DNA of 38,617 bases from a virus, in IMG/VR virus record IMGVR_UViG_3300042731_009261, positions 1-38,617 of that record. The stretch is one strand, 5' to 3'. Below, piece by piece: positions 1-7,589 of this stretch. The notes under the pieces were generated by a model, which made no database searches, was not told the DNA's origin, and saw only the letters and a program-made list of their open reading frames with translations. A program made the translations under genes and the position numbers. Each line of letters starts with the position of its first letter. Positions within the stretch are counted from its first letter, which is position 1.

Positions 1-2
1 AT

Positions 3-254
3 CAAGGCCCAAGGGTTATCATTGAAGCTATGGCATGTGGATTACCTTGTATTGGTGATAATAGCTATGGTGCTAAAGATCGGATTACTGAAGATACTGG
101 ATGGTTATGTGAAGATGTAAGTGATTATATTGAGGTTATAAAAGAAATAAATAGCGATATAGCAGTCTTGAAAGAAAAGGGTAGGAATGCAAGAGCAAGA
201 GCAAAGGCTGAATTTGTTCCTACTAAATGGGCCGATTATATCATAGGAGAATAA
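3..254 (+). CDS. Glycosyltransferase family 4, C-terminal part (5' truncated by window)
   Basis: The reading frame is already open at base 3 and ends with TAA at 254, leaving 83 residues. It begins QGPRVIIEAMACGLPCIGDN, which is the conserved donor-binding segment of GT4/GT-B retaining glycosyltransferases (the E-x7-E region followed by a GxP turn). The rest is the C-terminal helical tail. The ATG at 30 lies inside this motif and is not the start. Known family role: transfer of a sugar from a nucleotide-sugar donor. The acceptor cannot be told. It leads a run of sugar- and methyl-transfer genes, so a role in glycan or virion decoration is inferred. Confidence 0.8.
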   Translation, partial: QGPRVIIEAMACGLPCIGDNSYGAKDRITEDTGWLCEDVSDYIEVIKEINSDIAVLKEKGRNARARAKAEFVPTKWADYIIGE

Positions 255-256
255 AT

Positions 257-460
257 ATGTTATCCAAAGATGAAAGGAAAGTAAAAAGATTAATCGGTAA
301 AACTGTTTATCTTGATCTAGGTCAAATAGGAACGTCAGTATTGGATGTTCTTGGTTATGATAAAAATACAAAAGAAGTTTCTTTGGAATATTATAATGGT
401 CACAAAATTGAACTAGACCTTAAGACTTTTATTAGTCAAGGGGGATTTGATGAGAAGTAG
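257..460 (+). CDS. Small hypothetical protein
   Basis: A 67-residue protein starting at the ATG at 257, preceded by AGGAG at 246-250. The frame is also open upstream to 227, but that part overlaps the glycosyltransferase and lacks a ribosome site. It has a charged N-terminus (MLSKDERKVKRLIGKTVYLD) and then an alternating beta-rich pattern, suggesting a small beta-barrel fold. No family is recognised. Its end overlaps the next gene by 11 bases, so the two are likely translationally coupled. Confidence 0.6.
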   Translation: MLSKDERKVKRLIGKTVYLDLGQIGTSVLDVLGYDKNTKEVSLEYYNGHKIELDLKTFISQGGFDEK

Positions 461-1031
461 TTATAAAGAAAATAATTATGGTAATGTGTTTAGAGCATTG
501 ATATTAGCTCATCAACCAAAGATTGTTGTTGAATGTGGGGTTCTTGATGGGTATTCAACATCGCATATTGCTCATGCTTTAAGGTTCAATCATGCAAGAG
601 GATTGCCTATGGCAGAGTTTTATGCTTATGATCTTTGGGAAGAATATGAATATAAGCATGGTGATCTTGAAGAAGTTGAGAAAATGCTCAAATCTAAAGA
701 TTTATTGGATTATGTAATGTTGTATGAGGGTGATGCATTTGAAGTAGCTGAAGTATTTGAACCTGCTACAGTTGATTTCCTTCATATTGATATTTCAAAT
801 CATGGGGAGAAGGTTGTTGATGCAGTTAGAGCTTGGGGGGATAAAATATCACCTACAGGAATGATTGTTTTTGAAGGTGGTTCGGAAGAAAGGGATAAAG
901 TTGAATGGATGATAAAATATAAATTTCCATCAATCCGATATGAGCTTTTCAATAATCCAATTATAACCAAAAAGTGGCATATGCAGATATTTACAACATT
1001 TCCATCAATGACATTAATGTGGCGTAAATAA
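450..1031 (+). CDS. Class I SAM-dependent methyltransferase-like protein
   Basis: A 193-residue protein. The ATG at 450 has a GGGGG ribosome site at 440-444; a TTG three bases earlier is less likely. Residues 26-37 (VVVECGVLDGYS) are a SAM motif I (E-x-G-x-x-x-G) after a beta strand, and VDFLHIDISNHG near residue 110 matches motif II/IV of the Methyltransf_24 type. These folds methylate small molecules or sugars using S-adenosylmethionine. The glycine loop is looser than usual and the substrate is unknown. It sits with three other Rossmann methyltransferase-like genes within 5 kb, suggesting a shared pathway, probably sugar O-methylation (inference). Confidence 0.65.
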   Translation: MRSSYKENNYGNVFRALILAHQPKIVVECGVLDGYSTSHIAHALRFNHARGLPMAEFYAYDLWEEYEYKHGDLEEVEKMLKSKDLLDYVMLYEGDAFEVAEVFEPATVDFLHIDISNHGEKVVDAVRAWGDKISPTGMIVFEGGSEERDKVEWMIKYKFPSIRYELFNNPIITKKWHMQIFTTFPSMTLMWRK

Positions 1032-1085
1032 AATTAAAATGAATCCAAGAATAGATAATATATTATATAAAATGGATATAAATAA

Positions 1086-1730
1086 ATGGACTACATAGAT
1101 AGGTATCATATACTATATGAAAAGGCTAAAATTTGGGAAAAGAATTCATGGTTTGGTATTCCTGCATGGAAGTTACCAATGGATATGATGATAATACAAG
1201 AGTTAATTGTTAGGATTAAACCAAGATATATAATTGAGACAGGAACAGGGCATGGTGGTTCTGCTATGTTTTATGCATCAATTTGTGAGTTATTAGGTGA
1301 AGGAGAAATAATTACCGTTGATATTGATCTTACTAAAAGGGTATCCAATAAATGGGGAAATTTTGAATGGGAAGATAGAATTAATTTTGTTCATGGTGGT
1401 AGTACTAATCCAAGAGTATTCGATAAAATAAAAAAGATTATAGGAAAAGCAAAAAGAAATATGGTTATTCTTGATTCATATCATACCAAAGAACATGTTA
1501 AAAAGGAAATGGCTTTATATTCTCCACTTGTTAGTGTTGGTAGTTATATGATAGTTGAGGATACACATGCTAATGGACACCCTGTTCCTTGGGAGTATGA
1601 TAATGATGGGCCTTATGAAGCAGTTGAAGATTGGTTAAAATTTCACGGTGAATATTGGGAAGCTGATTATGAATGTGAGAAGCATTTGTTAACATTTAAT
1701 CCCATTGGCTATTTAAAAAGGATTAAGTAA
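1086..1730 (+). CDS. CmcI-like (cephalosporin hydroxylase/rhamnosyl O-methyltransferase family) protein
   Basis: A 214-residue protein. Residues 49-60 (IIETGTGHGGSA) are SAM motif I, VDID at 78-81 follows strand 2, and the family signatures HGGST (103-107), ILDSYHTKEHV (128-138) and VEDTHANGHPV (157-167) follow. This pattern is characteristic of the CmcI/rhamnosyl O-methyltransferase family, where Asp and His near the ED-x-H segment bind a metal. The likely reaction is SAM-dependent O-methylation of a sugar or small metabolite. The start lacks a visible ribosome site, but the N-terminus (SWFGIPAWKLPMD) matches the family's usual beginning, so the ATG at 1086 is kept. TATAAATA occurs one base upstream (see rejected items). 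Confidence 0.82.
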   Translation: MDYIDRYHILYEKAKIWEKNSWFGIPAWKLPMDMMIIQELIVRIKPRYIIETGTGHGGSAMFYASICELLGEGEIITVDIDLTKRVSNKWGNFEWEDRINFVHGGSTNPRVFDKIKKIIGKAKRNMVILDSYHTKEHVKKEMALYSPLVSVGSYMIVEDTHANGHPVPWEYDNDGPYEAVEDWLKFHGEYWEADYECEKHLLTFNPIGYLKRIK

Positions 1731-1742
1731 GGAGTTATTGTT

Positions 1743-1913
1743 ATGAGAGATAAATATAATTTTGCAGAGGTAAAGATTGGATTTGCTTGTACTGAAGAAC
1801 TTGATGAAAAAATAATAAGTGAATGTAGACGTTTATGTGATACTAAAAGTGGTGTTATTAGACGTGCATTGTTATATTATTTTGAAAATCTTAAAACAAA
1901 GGGGGAATTTTAA
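1743..1913 (+). CDS. Ribbon-helix-helix-like small protein
   Basis: A 56-residue protein with GGAG at 1732-1735 ahead of the ATG at 1743. It runs MRDKYNFAEVKIGFACTEEL, then two helices, with SGVIRRALLYYFE near the end. A beta strand (VKIGFACTEEL), a first helix, then S-x-V-I-R-R-A-L as the start of a second helix is the layout of Arc/MetJ/CopG-type DNA-binding proteins, which bind DNA as dimers. A transcription regulator role is inferred. It ends one base before the next ATG and lies between biosynthesis genes. Short length and lack of a family match keep confidence moderate. Confidence 0.6.
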   Translation: MRDKYNFAEVKIGFACTEELDEKIISECRRLCDTKSGVIRRALLYYFENLKTKGEF

Positions 1914-1914
1914 A

Positions 1915-2112
1915 ATGAGAAATTTTACAGTTATGATGTTTCCAAATCCAGAAAGAAAAGTATTGAAATATACTGTTAATGCTGATTATCTTGAGATTGA
2001 TCCAAGAGGTAATGCAGTATTTAAAACTGATGGTAGAATAGTTGGTATTGTGTCAAATCCTGCTTATCAAATTATTAAAGAAATAGTTGAAGTAGAAATA
2101 GTTAAGAAATAG
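1915..2112 (+). CDS. Small hypothetical protein
   Basis: A 65-residue protein starting at the ATG at 1915, with GGGGG at 1901-1905 as ribosome site. The frame is open further upstream but only across the previous gene. The protein (MRNFTVMMFPNPERKVLKYT onward) looks beta-rich, with NADYLEIDPRGNAVFKTDG suggesting a small barrel with turns. No catalytic motif and no family are recognised. It is tightly packed between the ribbon-helix-helix-like gene and the deoxyribosyltransferase-like gene in the same operon. Confidence 0.6.
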   Translation: MRNFTVMMFPNPERKVLKYTVNADYLEIDPRGNAVFKTDGRIVGIVSNPAYQIIKEIVEVEIVKK

Positions 2113-2123
2113 GAGTAAAGATT

Positions 2124-2612
2124 ATGATTAGAAAAAAATTGTGTTATCTTGTAGGACAGATATCTCCAAAGTTTGAAGTAACCTATAGATGGAGAACTGA
2201 TGTGATTACAGAGATGGTAAATTTTCCTGAAATAGGATTTATTAATCCATGTGCAAATCCATTTAATCAGAAGGTGTTAAAGGAATCTAGATATGCTGTT
2301 GATGTGAAAAATCATAAGAGAAGTTTTGGTGTTGATGTTCTTCCACATAAAGATTATACGTTTGTTCTTGATTCTGATATAGCACTTGTTAATTTAAATC
2401 AATATGATCCTGATAAACCATTATTAGGGTCTTTTTTTGAATTAGCATGGTACTTTGCTCATCCTGAAAAAACTGTTATTGGATTTGCAGATGATCTTAA
2501 TAGTTATATTTGTCAACATCCATTTGTTCAAGGTTCTGTAAGTACATGGTGTAATGATGTTGATGATTCTATTTATTTATTGAAGAAATATTTTACTACT
2601 TATGGTGGATAA
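2124..2612 (+). CDS. Nucleoside 2-deoxyribosyltransferase-like protein
   Basis: A 162-residue protein with AGGAG at 2111-2115 ahead of the ATG at 2124. It starts YLVGQISPKFEVTYRWRTDV (residues 8-27), the opening strand and aromatic/Arg segment of nucleoside 2-deoxyribosyltransferases. LDSDIALVNLN (82-92) follows, then GSFFELAWYFAHPEKTVIGF (102-121), where E106 matches the catalytic Glu that attacks the deoxyribose. Members swap or hydrolyse the base of 2'-deoxynucleosides. In phages such proteins may feed base modification, salvage or NAD/nucleotide defence chemistry. Its place among sugar-transfer genes instead allows a sugar-nucleotide role. Which applies is not visible. Confidence 0.65.
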   Translation: MIRKKLCYLVGQISPKFEVTYRWRTDVITEMVNFPEIGFINPCANPFNQKVLKESRYAVDVKNHKRSFGVDVLPHKDYTFVLDSDIALVNLNQYDPDKPLLGSFFELAWYFAHPEKTVIGFADDLNSYICQHPFVQGSVSTWCNDVDDSIYLLKKYFTTYGG

Positions 2613-2614
2613 AA

Positions 2615-3721
2615 ATGAGAAATATTCCATTATTTAAAGTTGCTATGAGTCCACATGTGGATGAGCACATTTTAAAGGTGATTCACTCAGGATGGATTGG
2701 TCAAGGAGAAGTTGTAAAAAGGTTTGAAACTGCTTTAGAACGTCATTTTGATAATCCAAGAGTTTTAACCTTATCGGCAGGTACACATGGATTGTCTCTT
2801 GCTTTGAGACTTGCAGGTGTACAGAAAGGGGATTCTGTTATTTCGAGTGCTTTGACTTGTACTGCTAGTAATATGCCTATTTTGATGGCAGGAGCAGATA
2901 TTTCTTGGGCTGATATTGGTAAAGACTTGAATATTGATGCAAAGTCAATAGAAAATTTAATAACTGAAAAAACCAAAGCTATAATGGTTGTTCATTGGGG
3001 TGGATTTCCTTGTGATATGAATGAGATTGCAAGGATAGCACATGAAGCGGGTGATATTCCTGTAATAGAAGATTGTGCTCATGTGTGGAATGCTACATAT
3101 AAAAATCATAAAATAGGAGATTGTTTTTATTCCGATTTTGCAATGTTTTCATTTCAGGCAATTAAACATTTGACTGCTGTTGATGGTGGTGCTTTATGTG
3201 TTAGATTGGATGATGATTATGATAGAGGTAAATTATTGAGATGGTATGGAATTGATAGGGAAAATAAAAGAACTGATTTTCGGTGTGAAGAAGATATTAA
3301 GGAATGGGGATATAAATATCATATGAATGATGTTAATGCAACAATTGGTTTGCATAATATGACACTTGCACATGAAAATAATAAGAAAGCAAAGGATAAT
3401 GCAAGATATTATGAAAGCGAATTAATATCATTTGATGGAATTGAGATACCTCAGATTGCAGATGATAGAGAATCCTCATATTGGTTATTTACAATGCTTG
3501 TAGAAAACAGGTCTGAATTTTGTTATATGATGGGAAGTAAAGGTATTTCTGTATCAAGGGTTCATGAGAGAAATGATAAACATACTTGTTTTAAGAAGTT
3601 TAAAAGAGAATTACCTATTCTTGATTCTATCATAGATAAAATGATTTGTATACCTGTTGGATGGTGGGTTTCACAAGAAGATCGTTCTTATATAGTAGAT
3701 TGTATAAAGGAAGGATGGTAA
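2615..3721 (+). CDS. DegT/DnrJ/EryC1/StrS family PLP-dependent sugar aminotransferase
   Basis: A 368-residue protein, the usual family size. Residues 26-30 (GWIGQ), 54-58 (SAGTH), 126-136 (VHWGGFPCDMN) and 151-158 (IEDCAHVW) form the expected cofactor-pocket series. FSFQAIKHLTAVDGGAL (179-194) contains the Schiff-base lysine K184. Family enzymes transaminate keto-sugars bound to nucleotides (for example 3- or 4-keto sugars) in making amino sugars for surface glycans. The C-terminal SRVHERNDKHTCF segment fits the substrate lid. It starts 2 bases after the previous stop and ends in a TAATG overlap with the next gene. It is the clearest sign that the island makes or alters a sugar. Confidence 0.9.
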   Translation: MRNIPLFKVAMSPHVDEHILKVIHSGWIGQGEVVKRFETALERHFDNPRVLTLSAGTHGLSLALRLAGVQKGDSVISSALTCTASNMPILMAGADISWADIGKDLNIDAKSIENLITEKTKAIMVVHWGGFPCDMNEIARIAHEAGDIPVIEDCAHVWNATYKNHKIGDCFYSDFAMFSFQAIKHLTAVDGGALCVRLDDDYDRGKLLRWYGIDRENKRTDFRCEEDIKEWGYKYHMNDVNATIGLHNMTLAHENNKKAKDNARYYESELISFDGIEIPQIADDRESSYWLFTMLVENRSEFCYMMGSKGISVSRVHERNDKHTCFKKFKRELPILDSIIDKMICIPVGWWVSQEDRSYIVDCIKEGW

Positions 3722-4392
3722 TGTATATAATAACAGGATTAGGTAGATGTGGAACAAGTATATTAACTAAATATTTAGGTGAATGTGGCTATGGATTAGG
3801 GGTTAATAAAAACTGGCATAGTGAAGTAAGAGCAGGATATGAATTAACAACATTTTATTCTTTAATCCATGATCTTTATCATAGATTTTGTAAATTAAAT
3901 AAACCTATAGATTTAGATGTTGAATGTTGGGGGGATTATTGGAAACCTTTGACTTATAGGGAAGCTTTAATTAAAGTTGATAAAGATGAAAGACAAATAA
4001 ACAAGGATGGTAAAAATGTTGAAGTTGCTAAAGACCCAAGATTAACTTGGCATCCTGATTTGATTGAAGCTGTATGGACAGTTAGAAAAGATATTAAGCT
4101 TATTATATGCCATAGAAAAGTAGAATCTGTAATGAAGTCAAGAGAATCATTGCCTATTCAATATGGAGACCCGAAACCAAGAAAGAAACTTTCAGAATAT
4201 AAAATTGATTTTGCTAATTTTATAGAAAGGGTTTGGGAGTTGGATATTCCTTTTATTAATTTATATTTTCCTAATTTTCTTATTAATCCCGAAAAAACAT
4301 GTACAAGATTGATTAATTTTGGATTACATGAACTTAATTTAAAACCATTGACAGATTTGATAGATGGGAATCTAATACATGGCAGAACATGA
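3721..4392 (+). CDS. Sulfotransferase-like P-loop protein
   Basis: A 223-residue protein starting at the ATG overlapping the previous stop (TAATG, 3719-3723); AAGGA lies just upstream. The N-terminal MYIITGLGRCGTSILTKYLG carries the R-x-G-T-S loop (9-13) typical of the 5'-phosphosulfate-binding loop of PAPS-dependent sulfotransferases. LIICHRKVESVMKSRESL resembles the 3'-phosphate-binding R...S stretch. A role adding sulfate to a glycan or other acceptor fits the neighbourhood. A nucleotide kinase-like P-loop protein is the alternative. It overlaps the next gene by 14 bases and ends with TGA. Confidence 0.6.
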   Translation: MYIITGLGRCGTSILTKYLGECGYGLGVNKNWHSEVRAGYELTTFYSLIHDLYHRFCKLNKPIDLDVECWGDYWKPLTYREALIKVDKDERQINKDGKNVEVAKDPRLTWHPDLIEAVWTVRKDIKLIICHRKVESVMKSRESLPIQYGDPKPRKKLSEYKIDFANFIERVWELDIPFINLYFPNFLINPEKTCTRLINFGLHELNLKPLTDLIDGNLIHGRT

Positions 4393-4981
4393 AGGATTAA
4401 AAAATTTATATAATCAAGTAGTTAGTGGAAGTTTTGGATGGGAAAGATGGGGTTTGCTAAGTGTTCTATCTGATTATGTTCTTTACTATACAGAAGGAGA
4501 TATACTTGAGATAGGATGTGGTGAGTCTTCAATAATTCTTTCAAAGTTAGCAGAAAAATATAATAGGATATGTTACCATTGTGAGTTTTCAAAAAGTGGT
4601 GTACAGAATATGAAGAATACCAAAGGTTATTTTGGTAAGAATTCTAAAGTATTCAATATGAAATCAGATGAATTTTTTAGTTCATTAAAAAATGCTGATA
4701 TTGGATATACAAAATTGGCTTTAGCATTTATTGATGGAGATCATTCTTACAGTCAAGTACAAAAAGACTTCTATAATACATTCGAATATGTAGTGAAGGA
4801 TGGTTATATATTCCTTCATGATACATACCCACCTAACGAATCATGGACTTCCCTTAATAGATGTGGAACTGTTTATAAACTAAGAGAAGATTTAGAAAAA
4901 CGGTCTGATATTGAGATTTTCACATTTACCAAGTCTGCTTTTGATGTTGGTCTCACAATGCTACAAAAAAATCATGGATAA
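4379..4981 (+). CDS. Class I SAM-dependent methyltransferase (Methyltransf_24 type)
   Basis: A 200-residue protein starting inside the end of the preceding gene. DILEIGCGESSIILSKLA (about residues 41-58) is SAM motif I with E-I-G-C-G. ALAFIDGDHSYSQVQKDF (about 113-130) is the conserved D-G-D-H-S-Y block of this family, followed by GYIFLHDTYPP. These enzymes methylate sugars or small molecules, and the D-x-D-H block binds a metal or the substrate. It belongs to the same tightly coupled operon as the aminotransferase and sulfotransferase-like genes. Confidence 0.75.
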   Translation: MAEHEGLKNLYNQVVSGSFGWERWGLLSVLSDYVLYYTEGDILEIGCGESSIILSKLAEKYNRICYHCEFSKSGVQNMKNTKGYFGKNSKVFNMKSDEFFSSLKNADIGYTKLALAFIDGDHSYSQVQKDFYNTFEYVVKDGYIFLHDTYPPNESWTSLNRCGTVYKLREDLEKRSDIEIFTFTKSAFDVGLTMLQKNHG

Positions 4982-5525
4982 AAAAGTTATTTCGGATTTT
5001 TTACATTATATATCTAATACTCCATTTGATGGAAATCAAGAATCATGTGGTGTTGGTGATAATTATTGGAATGCTGATATGTGGACGATAGAAGTTGCTA
5101 AATGTTTATATTTTGGTAGTAGTTATTCTATGTCTTCATTCTTTAAAAATAATGGTAATTATAATATTAAAGAAATTATAAAAGATGCTAATATAAAAAT
5201 ATCTTTATATAAAAATCTAAAGTTAAAGAGTAATACTGATTCTATTTTGATTTGTGAAGTTGGTAGAGGATTAGATATTGTTATAGCTAATATGGTTAGA
5301 AAGTGGAATAAAATTTATTGTTATGATCAAGTTAACTATAATGAATATCTTAAATATTTTGGAAATAATATAAGATTTTTTCATGTTACTACTAGTGGAT
5401 TTAGAAATAATATTCAAAAATATTTATCGGAAGATGTTACAATGATTTGTAATCATTCAATATATAAACCATTAAAACATGAAAAAATAATTCATACTAT
5501 TATAGATGGTGAATTAAGGTGGTGA
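4974..5525 (+). CDS. Hypothetical protein, possibly a degenerate Rossmann/methyltransferase fold
   Basis: A 183-residue protein. The ATG at 4974 overlaps the previous gene by 8 bases; the frame is open upstream but without a start that has a ribosome site. SILICEVGRGLDIVIANMVR resembles SAM motif I (E-V-G-x-G) and is followed by KIYCYDQVNY, as expected for strand 2 with an acidic end. The remaining motifs are weak and the N-terminal 80 residues match nothing I know. It may be a diverged methyltransferase or a non-catalytic relative. It ends with TGA three bases before the next ATG. Confidence 0.5.
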   Translation: MDKKVISDFLHYISNTPFDGNQESCGVGDNYWNADMWTIEVAKCLYFGSSYSMSSFFKNNGNYNIKEIIKDANIKISLYKNLKLKSNTDSILICEVGRGLDIVIANMVRKWNKIYCYDQVNYNEYLKYFGNNIRFFHVTTSGFRNNIQKYLSEDVTMICNHSIYKPLKHEKIIHTIIDGELRW

Positions 5526-5528
5526 ATT

Positions 5529-6587
5529 ATGGTACAGAAAAGTGAAAACTTTCAAAAGAACAATCCATTTTTAAATACTAATATGATTATTATTGTGACT
5601 TCTTGGAATGGTCATAGAAGTTTTTTGAAATATGCCTTACAGAGATATATGGAGACAGGTAAGTATGTTATTGTCTCTTATGATTCTCATGGTTCTCTTG
5701 ATATTCCAAAGGATATATTTAAGATACCTCATGCATGGACTTTTAAGCATAAAACATATGGAGCAGGTAAAAGAAATGGATGGTTATGGGATATTATTTA
5801 TGCATCAGGAATAGTTGATCATTTCGAAAATATTGATTATGTGTTTACAACTAATAGTGATTGTATATGGGATAAACCGCAAAATATTGATAAGATGTTG
5901 GAATTATTAGGTGATGCTGAAATTATGAGTTCATCCTCATATGGGGGAACAATCCATACATGTAATATGTTATGGAAATCATTACCTTTTTTGACATTTG
6001 TAGATCATATAAAAAAGAAATTAAACAAAAATATTCCAGAATCATATTCACCTGAAGTTTTATTAAGGGATTGGTGTAAGAAGATGGGAACTAAAGTCAA
6101 GGACGCTCCTAAACAACCTATATATCCTAAAGGACATTTTTATGAAGGTGCTATTGATCATTATAGTGCATATCATCAGGATTGTACTTGGAAGGAAATT
6201 TTAGGATATAGAAATCTTGGTGGTGAGCATAAAGCGGCTTGTCTTGAGCATCTTGAACCCGTTCCTGTTAAATATGTTGATATTCGTAATAATGGTGAAT
6301 TTTTTAATCAACATGAGAGAAATACCTTGATTAAATATTATGTTTCGGGTGATAGAAGATGGTTATATAAATATTGGGCTGAAGGAGAAGATTCTTATTG
6401 GAATAGAAGATATTATCCACTTGAATATTATGGAAAAGAAGCTTTACCGAATGATACAAGACGAAAGGAGTTAGGCCCACCATCAGAAAGGTTAGGTCAT
6501 TTCGATAGATGGAAATTTAATTCATTTATTTTAAAAGATAATGATTATTACAGTAAATGGAAATCTGTAATAGAAGGGAGTAAATAA
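5529..6587 (+). CDS. Glycosyltransferase-like protein, GT-A type (paralogue 1)
   Basis: A 352-residue protein. MIIIVTSWNGHRSFLKYALQ is a first beta strand and helix as in nucleotide-diphospho-sugar transferases. YVFTTNSDCIWDKPQNIDKM contains an acidic S-D-C motif where the family's D-x-D metal site usually lies. GDAEIMSSSS, a central W-rich part and ILGYRNLGGEHKAA follow. It aligns over these blocks with the next gene, so the two are ancient duplicates. The likely role is sugar transfer in the same pathway as the upstream aminotransferase (inference). The C-terminal 100 residues, rich in Trp, Tyr and Arg, are specific to this copy. Confidence 0.55.
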   Translation: MVQKSENFQKNNPFLNTNMIIIVTSWNGHRSFLKYALQRYMETGKYVIVSYDSHGSLDIPKDIFKIPHAWTFKHKTYGAGKRNGWLWDIIYASGIVDHFENIDYVFTTNSDCIWDKPQNIDKMLELLGDAEIMSSSSYGGTIHTCNMLWKSLPFLTFVDHIKKKLNKNIPESYSPEVLLRDWCKKMGTKVKDAPKQPIYPKGHFYEGAIDHYSAYHQDCTWKEILGYRNLGGEHKAACLEHLEPVPVKYVDIRNNGEFFNQHERNTLIKYYVSGDRRWLYKYWAEGEDSYWNRRYYPLEYYGKEALPNDTRRKELGPPSERLGHFDRWKFNSFILKDNDYYSKWKSVIEGSK

Positions 6588-6591
6588 AATC

Positions 6592-7533
6592 ATGACAGTC
6601 ACTAGGGATTTCGTAAATAGTTTACCTAAAGGTTCAAAAAAAGATCATTATGCCTATATTCTTAAAGATATGATGAGAAATGATGAATGGGCAATGAAAG
6701 CTTTTAAAAATGTTGGAGTTTTATTGACTTCACATCCCGGAAACAGACCATTTCTTAAAGCATCATTAGAGACACATAAAAAGCTTGGTTTTTGGACAAC
6801 GGTTGTGTATGATAATTATTTTGATCCAAAAAATAAATCTATAACTTATGAACAATGTATGCCGAAAAGAGATGTATTTGATTTAGCAGATACTTTTTTG
6901 ATACCACATCATCAAACATGGGGGGGAGTTTTATATCCTTATTTTTGGCTTTTATATTTTGGTCTCAATACAATGGGAGCATTTCCTTATATTTTTTGTT
7001 CTAATGGTGATTGTGTTCTTGAAAAACCTGAAGGTTTTTCTAAAATAATGGAAATGTTGGGGGATGCTGATATTATGGGGTGTGGTTATGAAGTTAATGC
7101 TCATGGTAGACATATTTTTAATACTACATCTTTTATTGCTAAATCAGAAGCTATTCGAGCAATTATGATACATTTCAGAGATCATTTAATAGGTATAGAT
7201 ACATATGAAAAACATGCTGAAAGGTTAGGGAATACTGAAGGAAGATTTGCTATTGCAATCCAAGAGTTAGGATTAAAAGTTAATAAAGTACCTATCAATC
7301 CTGTGTCAACTCAGATACATGCTCCCGGTGGAACTTGGTATGATATTCTTGGATTTAGACATATCCATGCTGAATGGAATTATGCTCATAGGCATAAATT
7401 AGCTCCACCTGAACCTAAATATATGGATGATAGATATTTAAAAGCAAAGGTTCAGTTAGCAAAAAATTATCATAATGAGAAAGATGAGGTTAAAAAGAAG
7501 CAATTATTAGAAAAGTGGTGGAAAGCTAGATAA
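6592..7533 (+). CDS. Glycosyltransferase-like protein, GT-A type (paralogue 2)
   Basis: A 313-residue protein starting at 6592, with GGGAG at 6575-6579 as a somewhat distant ribosome site. VGVLLTSHPGNRPFLKASLE, YIFCSNGDCVLEKPEGFSKI, LGDADIMGCG and ILGFRHIHAEWNYAHRHK match the same blocks in the preceding gene, including an acidic N-G-D-C motif in place of D-x-D. The paralogues differ at the N-terminus (this one has an extra 40 residues) and at the C-terminus, which is a short Lys-rich helix. It is the last gene of the island, followed by a 56-base spacer with a late promoter. Confidence 0.55.
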   Translation: MTVTRDFVNSLPKGSKKDHYAYILKDMMRNDEWAMKAFKNVGVLLTSHPGNRPFLKASLETHKKLGFWTTVVYDNYFDPKNKSITYEQCMPKRDVFDLADTFLIPHHQTWGGVLYPYFWLLYFGLNTMGAFPYIFCSNGDCVLEKPEGFSKIMEMLGDADIMGCGYEVNAHGRHIFNTTSFIAKSEAIRAIMIHFRDHLIGIDTYEKHAERLGNTEGRFAIAIQELGLKVNKVPINPVSTQIHAPGGTWYDILGFRHIHAEWNYAHRHKLAPPEPKYMDDRYLKAKVQLAKNYHNEKDEVKKKQLLEKWWKAR

Positions 7534-7547
7534 AAAAATAAAAAAAA

Positions 7548-7555
7548 TATAAATA
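7548..7555 (+). promoter_or_regulatory. T4-type late promoter (TATAAATA)
   Basis: TATAAATA lies in the AT-rich spacer between the glycosyltransferase-like operon and the gene at 7590. It is the -10 element of T4 late promoters, read by host RNA polymerase carrying phage sigma and clamp. It sits 34 bases before the downstream ATG and is followed by a GGGAG ribosome site. It would drive the block of leader-bearing genes to about 10151. Confidence 0.65.
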
Positions 7556-7589
7556 TATATGAATAATTAGATTAAATAGGGAGATCATT

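Noticed and set aside
1077-1084. TATAAATA one base before the ATG at 1086
   Set aside because: Too close to the start to give a normal leader and within an AT-rich operon; probably chance.
1039-1098. 19-codon plus-strand ORF before the CmcI-like gene
   Set aside because: No ribosome site and no conserved pattern; kept only as a remote chance of a leader peptide.
3311-3318. TATAAATA inside the aminotransferase gene
   Set aside because: Coding sequence (YKYH region), no gene start nearby.
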